From contig JAJGOT010000506.1 of the NCBI GenBank assembly GCA_022457155.1, positions 213,501-277,500 of the forward strand: a stretch of DNA of 64,000 nt, in the 5' to 3' direction. The translations under genes were made by a program, and so were the position numbers. Under the pieces are notes generated by a model that was given only the letters and a program-made list of their open reading frames with translations, searched no databases and had not been told where the DNA came from. The DNA is from Cladopsammia gracilis (lineage: Eukaryota > Cnidaria > Anthozoa > Scleractinia > Dendrophylliidae). This document shows, piece by piece, positions 12,050-23,359 of this stretch. Numbering within the stretch: the first letter of the stretch is position 1; each line of letters opens with the position of its first letter.

Positions 12050-12420
12050 TGCTGATTTATGAGAGCAGATTGCACAACGGTTTAATGACAGAACGGAACA
12101 AATAGTCAGAAAAATATTTTTGTAATACCTACACAATATACCATACATTTTTGAGAATGGTGTTTGATAATATTTATGAATGCGAATGAGAAAATAAACC
12201 TCAATTTAGTAATTTCATAGTAATATATATAGTTCTAGGATTTATTCGCAAACTTATTTTACAGTGTAATGCAAATGCCGTATAATTCATTCAATTTGAG
12301 AATAAATATGAATTGCATCTTTTTAAAGAGAAATTGTTTTTTTATGTCTGTTGGTTATTTAAGACTTGTGTCGCCAAGTTTGTTGAGTCATTACAGCCAA
12401 GGGTGTTTGACGAGAGTTCA

Positions 12421-12745
12421 TCCCTTCTGAGGTGGCGCGGTGGTGTAGTGGTTAGCGTGATGGAATTTCAACCTGAACTGAGGTCGGTGGTTCAAGCCTG
12501 GTCTCTGCCGTCGAGATGTTTCCTTAGACAAGAAACTTTGCTCCACGTCGTCTCTCTCTGCCCAGGTGTATAAATGGGTACCGGCGACATATTGCTGGCG
12601 GGTAACCTTACGTCATTTCATGCTACAGAAACCGGGTTAAGCTCCGGCAGTTGTGAGCCATTGGGCTTGTGAAGACTTACCCATCCGCTCTGAGGGCGCC
12701 GCACGAGAGTCAGTAAGAGTAGCTGAGAGTTGAGGCAATATCAGA
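12421..12745 (+). mobile_element. tRNA-derived SINE with 11-bp target duplication
   Basis: An RNA polymerase III-type A box (tggtgtagtggttagcgtg, about 12441-12459) and B box (ggttcaagcctgg, about 12489) lie at the head. A body without ORF follows. The unit is bracketed by the direct repeat ACGAGAGTTCA at 12410-12420 and 12746-12756. The tRNA-like head lacks a proper anticodon arm, so it is a SINE and not a tRNA gene. Confidence 0.8.
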
Positions 12746-12811
12746 ACGAGAGTTCAGAATTCCCATAGACTGCAATGAAAATATGACTGGTTTCAAAGTG
12801 CGCCCCTCCGG

Positions 12812-13612
12812 GGGGGGGGGGGGGGGGATCCCATATAAAAATGACGAGGGTGCTCGTCGGAAGGCACCATAATCTCATTTGATGGGTGTGGCTCAAACGA
12901 ATTCTTACCCCAAAGAGGTACCAATTTTAAAACAACACATACCGTATTTCCTCGAATAATAGCCGGGACGATCATTTCAAGTATTCCTCACTGAATGTGT
13001 GCTAATTTGCTAATGTGCTTATGAGAGAGCTCCAAGAAATAAAGGAAAGAGTCAAATACATGACTATCACGTACATCAAATACGTCACTATAGAAGAACT
13101 AATTAATCAAAGCTTGTTTCCTATACAAGAAGAAAATGTTTAACTTGTCTGAGAAGAGGTGAAAGAAAGGGTAGGCGATTGGGAGGGGGGGGGGGGGGAT
13201 ATTAATCGAAGGAGGCGATTATTAATATTTCCACCAAAATCGGGGCGATTATTCTAGGGTGATAAGTTATTGGTTAGTGGTTAGTGGTTGGTGATTATTA
13301 TAGGGTGGTTAGATAGTTGTTTTTCATTGTACTGATTTAGTTCGTGGCATTACCTGTAAACTAGCTGGTGTGTCTCTTAGGTACACTACTTATAGCTAAG
13401 CGTAATTGTACACGTTAAATAAAGTTATTGATTGATTTATTGATTGAATCGAGGGGCGGCTGTTATTCGAAATAATACATGTACCGTATACTTTCATAAT
13501 TTTTCAATTAGTCTTTATAGATTTAGCACCCTAAGCGGTACCAATTTACAAATTTTGACACCTGAAACGTTCCTTAACCACCCTCACCATTTTTATATGC
13601 GATCTCCCCCCA
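12812..13612. repeat. Repeat bounded by G-run and C-run inverted ends
   Basis: The left end has a long G run followed by catataaaaatgacgagggt. The right end (about 13580-13612) has the inverted counterpart accatttttatatgcgatct followed by a C-rich run. The same family recurs at 44515-44775. Internal sequence includes fragments resembling the 'accgtattt...tcgaataa' ends of other MITEs, so the unit is composite. Confidence 0.5.
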
Positions 13613-13886
13613 ACCCCACCGCCAAAAAAAAAAAAATACGACGGAAGTGCGCGAGAGTCGCCGAGAGGTCACGCTAGGACCAGGTCCCTGCTTGGAGTAT
13701 CACCAATATGCGAGCCAGCGAGCCAGCGAGTCATACGAGCCATGGCTGCGAGCCTAGGTACTTCATGTATCACTTATTGTAATGTATTTAGAGTATTGCA
13801 CTGTAATTTAGGGTCGGATTACAGTATCTAGGGTTGAAGCACTGATTTTAGTATTTAGGTTTAAGCACTGATTCCAGAGATCAAGG

Positions 13887-13965
13887 GATCAAGCTTTTCA
13901 TTCAAATGCAGTTTTGCTTGACGTTTTCACTCTTTTTAAACTGCATTTGAATGAAAAGCTCGATC
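13887..13965. repeat. 79-nt perfect-stem hairpin
   Basis: The 28-nt arm 13887-13914 (gatcaagcttttcattcaaa...) pairs with 13938-13965 around a 23-nt loop, with only one G/T difference. It resembles a pre-miRNA in size, but a miniature fold-back transposon is equally likely. The arm shares 'attcaaatg' with the 88-bp minisatellite. Confidence 0.6.
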
Positions 13966-14562
13966 TTTTTATTGCCGAGGAATTAGTCAGAGCTATTTGC
14001 AGGGAGTAATAATTTTAGTCTGAGAAAACTTTCTGTGGTATAATTTAATGATAATTTGTGAGACCTGTGGAATGTTTTGACCGCTTATATTTCAAACAGG
14101 AAAAAACACTCTTAAAAATGTTTTAGCGAATTATTCAAAATCGAACAGTTTAATTTGTTTAAAATTTTTCCATTTAGTGTGCTACACTGTGTAGATTATA
14201 GCGCATTTATTCGCTTGTCGCGGGTAGCTCCAAAATTCGCCATATTTGTTTACCGTTGCTATGGAAACGGTGATTAGCATAAAAAGAGCATCATCCAAAA
14301 CTTTCATCCAAGCCTAACACCTGATATCAAATTCAGATTTATTGGGCTAATGTAAGATTATGTATAAGCGCATTAAAAAAGGGAAGTGTGACCCCCCAAA
14401 AAACTACTTGGAGCCTCTTTAACGTTCATACTTCTCTGAAAATTATATACCCAGTTGTCTTTCCCTGTTTGCTACATTAATACATTTAAACATTTACATC
14501 GCTGCTTACAACTGACATTGATTTTAACTATAAGCAGATTATTTCCTATACATCAAAATAAT

Positions 14563-17500
14563 TCAGCAAACTGATGGCAGTTCGTCCGGGTCCAAATTAA
14601 GTAGCAGCTGCCGAGGCATCGAAGACTCTTGAATTAGGCTTATGCGTCGCATGACATGTGACAGGCATCTAATGCAGTGGTACAACAGGCGGGCCACTTG
14701 AGATACCACAGCAAAAGCCACGAGGACGCACATTGCTGCAGGTACCAGGCTAAGCAGACCTATCTCGATCAACTGGAAAGCGTGAAAGAGGTTTGGATTG
14801 GGTCTGGTGGGATCTATTCCTTCGGAGATATAGGTGGCTTCAGCGAAACTGAACGTGCAAATAACAGTCAGGCTCATTAGCGAGAGTCCTTCACAAATGT
14901 TGGCTTTACGGTCGTGGAATGGCTTCATTGTGACATGATGGATAAGAATTGAGACGCATGCACAATTCAGACAGACGAAGCGTATCATGGGATCGGTAGC
15001 AAAGGTATGGATGCTCAGCAGGATCAACCGTCGGCCAGTCAGTACGCTCTCCCAGTACAGTGTGCCATGGTCGCCATTGGAGGCTTGACGAAAAGGGCCG
15101 TGGAGAACCTCTTTGATTTCTTCTGCATCGTCCACATTTCCGACGAAGAGCAATTCTTCGTCTTCTGTCTTCCTATAGTGCCGAATGAACCAAACAACAA
15201 GGCAAGGCAGAGGAAATGCACAAGCTGTCAATAATTCCTTGGCTGTCACTTTGTCTTTGGCAAGCATCAGTGATCCCCAGAAGAGAACCAGGATGAGTGG
15301 AACGATGAATGCCACAATGAACGCGATCAACAGGTACTGCCACCACTGCCAACACTGAATATTCCCATCTACGAAAAGACGCCAATCCTTCTCTATAGGA
15401 ACGCAGTGCATCAGTTTAAGGGTTGTATCCGCCAACGTTTCGTATCCCAGCAACAATGTTTCCAAAGCAACAGCCAGGTACAACGTCAATGATGGTGCAG
15501 AAATGTACCTGGACTTACATGCGACTCGATGGATGGCATAGATAAAACCAATGGAAAGCAATGTTCCTAAAAACTTTAAACACTGGAACAGTTCCTTGGT
15601 GACAACAGTGAGACCAGAAAATGGACAACCAATGCTACCATTTAATGTTTTTACCTGAAAATTGAAAATCGCGATTACTGGTGGGACAATTGGTACCATG
15701 TGAAGAGTTTTCTCCGGGGAGCTGATCATCACCAATTCTGCTACTTGGTAAAAATAAAAGATGATCTTTAGATAACCGGAATCGTGCTTTTTGTCTTCTT
15801 CGTGTGGCAATGGCTGTATATATATGTTTTCGGGCTTCTTCTTAAACCAGAGGCTCTGCTTAAGCAATTCTGTGAAAATGGGCGGCTTGAAAAGGAGGTA
15901 AATTGAAAACACAACCACGTAGATGGCAGTCGCCAGCCAAAACCAATGATCATTACATTTTTCGTTCTTTCTACACAAAGTTGAATACAGTGCTTCACTG
16001 TACCCGTTAGAACACTTGCCACACAACATACCGGTTCTGCTGCCATGACAGCCGTTGTAAGTGTTGTGACTGGAATTCCTCGGATTGCTGCAGTATTCTA
16101 ATGGACAGGGAAAAAACTGCAGACTTGGAGGACTTGTTGAAATGTTCAATCCCCAGAAGTTATCTTTCGCTTTAACATTTCCATTCTCACATGATGCTCC
16201 GAAGGGACACTTCAGGCACTCGGTTCCCTTGTTGATATTCAAGCCAGTGACCATTCCTCTCTGAAGACTGTAAAACCTATTAGGGCACTTTTCGCAAAAA
16301 AGTTTGACGTAGTTCACATTAATCCAGCAGGTCGTTCTTCCCTCGGTAAACTCAAGACCTTCAATAACGTTTTTATCGATGTTATCCAGTTTGACCCGCT
16401 TGCCGGGTGGGCATTGAAGGGATGAACCAGCATCAATTTTGATCGAACTGCTTTTAGTTGCTGCAAAGATTGGGTAAAATTCCCTGCTGGCATTTGCTGT
16501 AAAAGACGTGTTTGTTATGATAATAGGACCAATACTCTCGGAATATAAGAAACATACATTACTTGAGATTTGGCCTTGCTTTGTATTAGAGGGCCGATCC
16601 AAACGTGTCTGAAGGAAGGTGCTGTTCACAATGTTGAGACTACCGAAGCCTGTTTTCATATAAACATGCCCTCCCAATGTTAAACCTTCGTTGTCTTTAA
16701 AAGTGCAATTTTTCATAGTAACGTTTCCATTCAAGAAATTTAAAGCTCCCGAAATACCGACGTTGCCTTCGAATATGCTATTTTCAAATATCACCGGCAT
16801 CTGAGATGTGTTATTCCATATGAATTTGCTGCTGTGGTTTCTTTGTAGACATTTCGGAAGATCCTCCTCCTTAAATTCAATGTTTACAGTTGGCCGCTCA
16901 CCAAGCTGATTAACAAACTGAAAATTTTTCAAAAACTTGCAGTTCTTTATAGATATCATTGCCTTTACATTCTTTTGTATACCTACAAACAGTGCGCAGT
17001 TCTGTATTTCTTGAAAGGTGACGTTTTCGAGCTTTACCACGCCTTTTATAAAAGGGTGGTCTGTGTAAAGTATAAGTCAGCTGCACTTTAAACCTGATTG
17101 CATCACCGAAAACTTTTGTCTCATTACCTCCGAATAAAAGGCTATTCTTCACAAGAAGTGTTTGGCTGCTTGGTGCACATTTTCCGCCCAGGCAAGGGGG
17201 CTTTGCCGCCATTCTTATACCAATTCTGTTGTTCGATAAAAGACAATGATCCAGGAATACCCTTATATCAGCAGCCGTGGCTATTATTTTTGGAGGTCCA
17301 TGGGCCATTAAGGCATACCCATAAGTGGAATTGATCGTCGGTTTGAACCATTCGTACATCAAATCCGCCGATCACAGAAATACCGTTTTCGTTGTTTAGG
17401 AACGTGGTGTTAAATATGTCCAAACGTCCAGTGATAAATATGTAGCGATAGACCCGAAATGATAAAGCAAAACCATTGTCACCGTGAGAAAGATCACGAA

Positions 17501-19431
17501 AACTGGAATCGCTGATAAAGCCGGATGCACGTACTGATCCAAATAACTTAACATACACAGCTGCTGTTGTTCTTTTATCCCCAGAAATTCCATTAAACCT
17601 CCCCTTCCTGCCTTGGAAAAGACACCTCGAGATGTTTAGAGTGAAAAAGGCATTAAACAAGCATACAAAGACGGATTTATTATTGTAGAAGAATTCAGTG
17701 TCGGAAATAACGAGGGAAGATTTCCTACAGACTGTAGATTCGTCTTGTAGTATACCAACAGCTGTTTTGCAGTTCATAAACATGCAGTTGGTTATGAGGA
17801 CATTGAAACAGCTCACGTTAGGAAGAAGGAATCCATGTTTGTAGAATACAAGGTTTGAAAGAGTTAGCCTGAGAAGACGATTTCTAGCTTGTTTAAAAGT
17901 TAGACTATCAGACTTTTTGCAGAAGATATGCGCCTTCGAGAGCCAACCCTGTATTGTCAAACTTTTGTTCACCACTTCACTTGTACCGTCCATTTGTTCA
18001 CAACTGTATGGATGTGACTCACTTTCTGTTCCATCAAGACAAATCTTTCCTCCATCACTGACCATCAATAGCGCTTGTGATAGAGTCTGGCATGGCTCAT
18101 TCAAAGAACCGCATTTAGCGGAGTCTTGACCGCTTTGTTGAGAAACAAATAGGCAATTATTCAGATAACCTGCCTCGGCATCGACATCTGAAGAATAAGA
18201 AATTAAAAAGATATCAACAGCCTGTATATCAACGGGTGTCACCTCTTATTGCACGATCGCTTAAGGTGGCTCGCAATAGTTCCCCGCATTTTCCATCACT
18301 TATACTTTGACAGATCAATACTACCATTCTTCATCAGGCGATACTGCAATAATGGTACCAAACAAATCGCCAGTCATTGGTGAAGATGTTATGGTCATTG
18401 CTATGACATAACACGTTACCATAGCAACATCATAACCTGTTAAAAATACCGTTAATTTTAGCTTTTAGTCGTTTTCTTCTTCTCAGCTTCTCATTCTTTG
18501 CGGAGAACCCATTTGTTATTGTAGAATTGAAATAAGCATGTTGATTTACAACTTTTGGTAGTTTAAAAAAAATTCTTGCGAAGGGGTTCAGAGCCATATT
18601 AAATTTTCGAAAATTTAAGGTGGCTCTGAACCCCTTCCCCAAGAATTACTAGAAACTGTTGTCAGTTAACGCAAGACACAAGTAGGTATAAATTTATGAT
18701 ATCAACCGAGTTGTTCTTGCTGTTTTGTAATTAAGTTTCAAGGTTTTGATAATCCTTTAACTATCCATTGTTTCAGCCAGAAATGTAGTATACCCAAACC
18801 CTTGTAATCCGCAGTTAACACTTATAAGCGACGGCGAGGAGGGGAGAAGGGGTTATTTTACGGAATTAAATTCGCTAGCAGACACGCGCGAGAATCCACA
18901 CTTTAGGTGCTTCATGCCAGAAGTGAAAATTTGCAATTGAATTTGCATCATTGCGCCCGTATCCTAATTACGTTCAACACTTCGCGTATTCACGAGATAA
19001 TTAAGTCGAGTATTTGGACCCAACGGTGAAAAACGTGAAAAATAGATCTTAAGAAATGCCTGTGGGTCCAGGAGCACAAGATTCGGCATCATCCTAGTGT
19101 GGCAGAGAGTGCTGTGCGCTGTTTGTTCTCATCCTTGCTACGAGGTCCATTTGGTATCTCAGAAGCATTGTCAAGCTTTTCTGAACAATTGTTGTGGCCG
19201 GCCAAACATTCCACAATTTAACCATCGAGACGTTTGCGATAACAATTTTTAAACGGCCACATCTGTTCTCAGAACGGGGAAGTTGTTTTATCGCTGAACC
19301 CATCAATCGTCGCCACATTGGAATTTCAATAAATTGGCAATTGTGGAATTAACCTCTCACTTACCTCTTTGTTTCAAGTAAACGAGCATTACTGACAGAT
19401 GTAACCAGCACAAGCCCACGCGATAATACAT
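14563..19431 (-). CDS. Beta-helix / multipass membrane protein with two frameshifts
   Basis: Exon 1 (19365-19431) encodes a signal-peptide-like start, MYYRVGLCWLHLSVMLVYL. Its donor and the acceptor at 18187 keep phase into one 3.6-kb exon, 14563-18187. The N-terminal half has the 'CGS...PCqTLsqAL..v..GGkIcLdG' opening and repeated 'N.tF..N' strands of right-handed beta-helix surface proteins. A Cys-rich part follows (about 15990-16300, CxxC pairs such as CEKCPN and CGKCSNGY). Then come about ten hydrophobic segments from about 15950 down to 14610, including LKIIFYFYQV and LYWESV...RR. A short cytosolic tail ends in SVC. The frame shifts by +1 twice, between about 17300-17360 and about 17045-17085; the three frames otherwise join into about 1229 residues. 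This is either a young pseudogene or two assembly indels. The gene beginning at 35 kb has a related membrane part. Function unknown; a receptor or channel-like surface protein is inferred. Confidence 0.75.
18188..19364. other. Intron with a fold-back MITE
   Basis: The only recognisable part is about 18340-18650, a relative of the 54.1-55.1 kb element. It shares the palindrome ttaaattttcgaaaatttaa flanked by 'ggttcagagcc' and 'ggtggctctgaacccc'. The right arm is truncated. The rest is AT-rich intron. Confidence 0.6.
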
Positions 19432-19849
19432 CTCGGTGGTGCACTGGCATGAAATGATTGTGAAGCGCCGGTATTAAATTGACGGTTGTACCGTATATTC
19501 ATTGGGAAAGCGACGCTTGATATTAAGAAATATTGACATAGTGCGGCGCGGCAAAATATGGCATTGCGGTCATTTCTATACTTAAGTGGATTGGAACATT
19601 AAAAAGGTAGTCATGGTTACTCGTCTATGCCGGGGAACATTCGAAAAATTGCACGTCCTGAAGAAGACAAACTGATGTTTTTTTCCTTTAATACAAAAAC
19701 GCTCCCAAACTGGGACTGTACGTGGAGGGTAAAGCTAAGTTTTAACAGTAAAATTTACCTTCTAAATATATTTAAAACAACATAATTATATAAATTTCTG
19801 AATGTCAGCAATTTGGTTTGCATCACTTTTATTTTTAGACGTTACTCTG

Positions 19850-20680
19850 CCATACAAGCAAGGTAAATCTGACAAGTGCAATACTGATTTGTGCGCCAAA
19901 CTGCCTGATATATGTTTTGTAACAAGCATGTCAAGGAATCCAATCTTAGTGCTGATAATCTACGTTTAAATGAAGTCAAATTACAAACCAATTTTTCGAT
20001 ACTTTTCATTTTTCGGAACTAGGATGGTTTTTCTTTCATACAAGCGAGGAAAAACCGACAAGTGCAATATCTGTGCGCCAAACTGCCTGATATATGTTTT
20101 GTAACAAGCATGTCAAGGAATCCAATCTTAGTGCTGAGAATCTACGTTTAAATCTACGTTTTTATGGGTCGACCATAGCACTATAATTTACACACAGAGT
20201 TAATTCTCTGATTCCTTGTTTGTATCACCAGTACTACGGTGGCTCAACATTTATTTGTACCCTTTACATTCTCATTGCCACGAATTACCACCTTATTACC
20301 CACGATCTACACCCGTACGGCCTCGTGGCTCAAGCGGTAGAGCGACGGAAGATCAAATCCAGAGGTCGTGGGTTCGAATCCCACCGAGGTCAAAGATTTT
20401 TTTCTTTCCCTCGTGTGGTCCCTCATTTCCTTACTAGGGCTAACGCTCAGTACAGGGAAATTTATGGGTTGACCTTAGCACTATAACTTACACACAGAGT
20501 TAATTCTCTAATTCCTTGTTTGTATCACCAGTGCTGCGTGGCTCAACATTTATTTGTACCCTTCACATTCTCACTGCCACGAATTATCACCTAATTACCC
20601 ACGATCTGCTCCCGTACGCCTCGTGGCTCAAGCGGTAGAGTGAGTCAATTTTTCGATACTTTTCATTTTTCGGAACTACG
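19850..20680. repeat. Nested tandem duplications with tRNA-like module
   Basis: A ~300-bp block starting 'atgggtcgaccatagcacta' at 20164 recurs at 20464. A ~175-bp block around 'ctgcctgatatatgttttgt' occurs near 19908 and 20082. 'caatttttcgatacttttca' occurs near 19989 and again near 20647. The first large block contains a tRNA-like module at 20322-20394 with acceptor-stem pairing, A box (tggctcaagcgg) and B box (ggttcgaatcc). The second block is cut off just after the A box. Confidence 0.75.
20322..20394 (+). repeat. tRNA-like SINE head / tRNA pseudogene
   Basis: The 7-bp acceptor stem (GGCCTCG with CGAGGTC), D stem (GCTC/GAGC) and T arm (GTGGG-TTCGAAT-CCCAC) all form. The anticodon arm does not: only GGA/TCC pairs, and no 7-base loop with U33 is possible. 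It is therefore called a tRNA-derived repeat rather than a working tRNA. Confidence 0.65.
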
Positions 20681-20734
20681 ATGGCTATGACCTTTCAATC
20701 AGAAATGACAACCTCATATATATAAACGCTCAAT

Positions 20735-21298
20735 ATTCTTGGCTTTCACTTACGTCATATCAAAATTCAGAAGCATTAAAAAATAGATTTCGAATCCAAA
20801 ATGTTTATGGAATTGTAAAGAGTTTAAAACTACACATCTCGGCCAAATTTTGAAGCGCAAAAGCATTTCGTTCAAGAGTTATAGGCGAACGAGTATTAGA
20901 TATTTTTATTAAGAAACTGTATGGAACGGCCATCTTTGTGCCCGAGGGGCACAAAGATGGCGGCCAAAAATTCAAAGTCTTAATTACACCAAAAATCACA
21001 TCCAAAAATATTGTATTTACTATAAGCTCAATTAACTCGGCTTATAAGCACTTATAATGCAAACAATAACTTTCAGCTGATTCAATTTTGTTTATTTTCG
21101 CGGCTTATCTGAAATAGCGTGACGCATTGCGTGACACATTTAAAACCTTTGTAAATCGGAAGCAAAACATCGTTAAAACCTGAAACTTTTTGTGAAAGAT
21201 TATAACACTTGTATCCACATACCGTGTTAGAAACAGCTTTGTAGGACGTTTTCTTTAGATTTTTTTAATTTTTATGACGTCATGTGAAAGCCAAGAAT
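20735..21298. mobile_element. ~560-bp MITE
   Basis: The left terminal repeat attcttggctttcacttacg and the right terminus atgacgtcatgtgaaagcc, ending aagaat, are imperfect inverted copies of about 24 bp. There is no coding capacity inside. Confidence 0.65.
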
Positions 21299-23359
21299 AA
21301 AGGTAAAAATCATTATGTCGAAACCACGTGTTTACAAACCACACTTGCGTTTTCATCGGGTTGACAATGTAATCTATTGCGTAAAATAAGAAAATGATGT
21401 TAGCGACTTAAAAGAAAATGTTAACGTCTGAATGACCTGAACATGTCACATTTTTTTAATATCATAAATGTCAATTCTATCGCCATAGGAAAATATTGAA
21501 AGTACTTATTAAAACAAAAATGATTACAAAATTTATTGTTGATATATAATCAATACAATGTACGAGAATTTAGTGATTCGTTGTGGATTCCGGTTTATTT
21601 CACTAACGGAACAGAATGGACATAAAATTTAGGATTCCATCCTATCAAACGACCTCATGTACAGTATAATAAAACTCAAACGTTAGAATCTCATTATATG
21701 ACTAAACGCTTTACATTAGAAGGATAAAGGGTTTTCCGAAGGATAACCTCGAAGGTTTGGTTAACTTTCCAAGTGTCTCTTGATATTAAATATATTGCGT
21801 GCAATACCACACTGTAAACACTGGAAAAACTTCCCGATTACTGAGCAACCGAGAAAATGTACATGCATATTATATGATGGCAGTGATATTACATATTTTC
21901 AATAGAAGCATAGAAGCGGATATCTCCGTGATTTCGAACTTTTAAATAGACGTTTTGACGGCAATAGTATTGACGTAAGAGTAACAGTTTTATCTCTGAC
22001 TTTTCGATGGTCTAGCCTTTGCTAGGCAACCCAGGTATTAATAATAAATCATTTCGATACAATCAAGTAAAACGGGGAAAGAAAAATAACGAATGCTTAA
22101 GTTAAGTTCCCTTGCAATATCAACCAATTATTTATTTCCGGTTCGTTCATGTGAATCGTTGAAAATGAACTTTGAAGAATAATCCTAAAATAAATCTAAC
22201 CGAAACTTTAAAGAATTAAAAATGCTCAGTATCATTTGGCCATAGATGACAAAGTTAACAAGGAAGACAAATGTTGCGGAATTGAAACACACAATAGACA
22301 TCCGGTTTCCAGATTAAAGAATACAGATTATATGCCCACTTTTAGCTCCGGGTTCGTCCAATTCTCCGCCATGTTTTGGGGTGATCGAACACACGAATGA
22401 CGTCACAAATGCCATTTTGGCCGCGCTAAAAATGTCGCAAACTTCAGCACAGAGGGCCCACACAAACTGTGCGACCGTTCGTATTTTTTAAGTTAGAGGA
22501 AATGTATGGGAATATCGAAAATGTTCACTTATCGTAATATTCTGTGATTAATATTCATATATAAGATCACGATAAACGTATTTTTACCTGAAATGTTGTG
22601 TGTTGTCGTTCTTGTAGCTAAAAACGGCGAATTTAAGCGATTTGAAGGGTTTTGCATCGGACGTTTACCTGAGCGTAATTGGTAGAGAGAGAAGGGAGGA
22701 AAGCTGGATTTTGGAACGGTCCAGCGCCGGGACGATTTTTACCAAGAAATTCCCATCACACAACTTCCAAACCGCGTACTAGGCAAGCTGAAACCCATAG
22801 GTTTCTTCTCGTACCATTACATTTAAAATCCGTCCAAAACTCGAAGCGCTAGACTCCAAATAATATCGAGAAATCCAGCATTCGAAGCTTGAATGAGCCG
22901 CGGCTGGTAAAATGTGTGCCGGCCTCCAACAGTCACGCCGTTTGCTTTTTGTTTGGGGAGGGTGAGGTAGGGAGGAGGAGGGGGCCACCTGATTTCGTAA
23001 GAGTTTGGCCCATAAACCGTGTCTATTTATAAAAAAAATATTGGCTCTCCCAGATTTGAAAAAAGCAAAACGCAAAACATAAGCAAGTAAATGCATTTGC
23101 CTTAGCGGACTGGTCTGATTTTTGGGGTTTTGGATGAACGACTTTCGATAAGACCAAACAATTCCTTTGTAAGTGACCAAGTTATTAACAGGGTAGTGTT
23201 AAGGTAGGGTTCCCAGGGTCTCCCTTCCTCCCGCTCCTCTCTCGCTCCAGGGAACGGGAAGGGAGACCCTGGGAACGAGGCTGAGCTATGAAACAAACAT
23301 GCATATTACGAGTGTCTCAGTTTAACTAATTACCACTTTATCAGTACTTTTTCTTTTAC

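Larger units (their letters stand above)
11260..14562. other. Intergenic region between two convergent genes
   Basis: An AATAAA at 11484-11489 is a possible polyadenylation signal of the mesothelin-like gene. The region also holds a small MITE (11981-12049), a SINE (12421-12745), a G/C-ended repeat (12812-13612) and a long hairpin (13887-13965). No gene was recognised. Confidence 0.55.
19432..23359. other. Intergenic region with duplicated repeats
   Basis: This region contains the 19850-20680 duplication cluster, the 20735-21298 MITE, and an inverted pair at about 23208-23277 (ttcccagggtctcccttcc against ggaagggagaccctgggaa). The stretch from 21300 to 23200 shows nothing I can name. Confidence 0.5.

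Noticed and set aside
12441..12505. tRNA gene at the SINE head
   Set aside because: Only the A and B boxes are kept. The 11-bp target duplication shows a retroposed SINE.
20322..20394. A functional tRNA gene
   Set aside because: Acceptor, D and T arms pair, but the anticodon arm does not form and the module lies in duplicated repeat DNA, so it is a tRNA-derived repeat.
23102..23296. Small minus-strand gene
   Set aside because: The frame crosses an inverted repeat (ttcccagggtctcccttcc and its partner) and has no domain or splice support.
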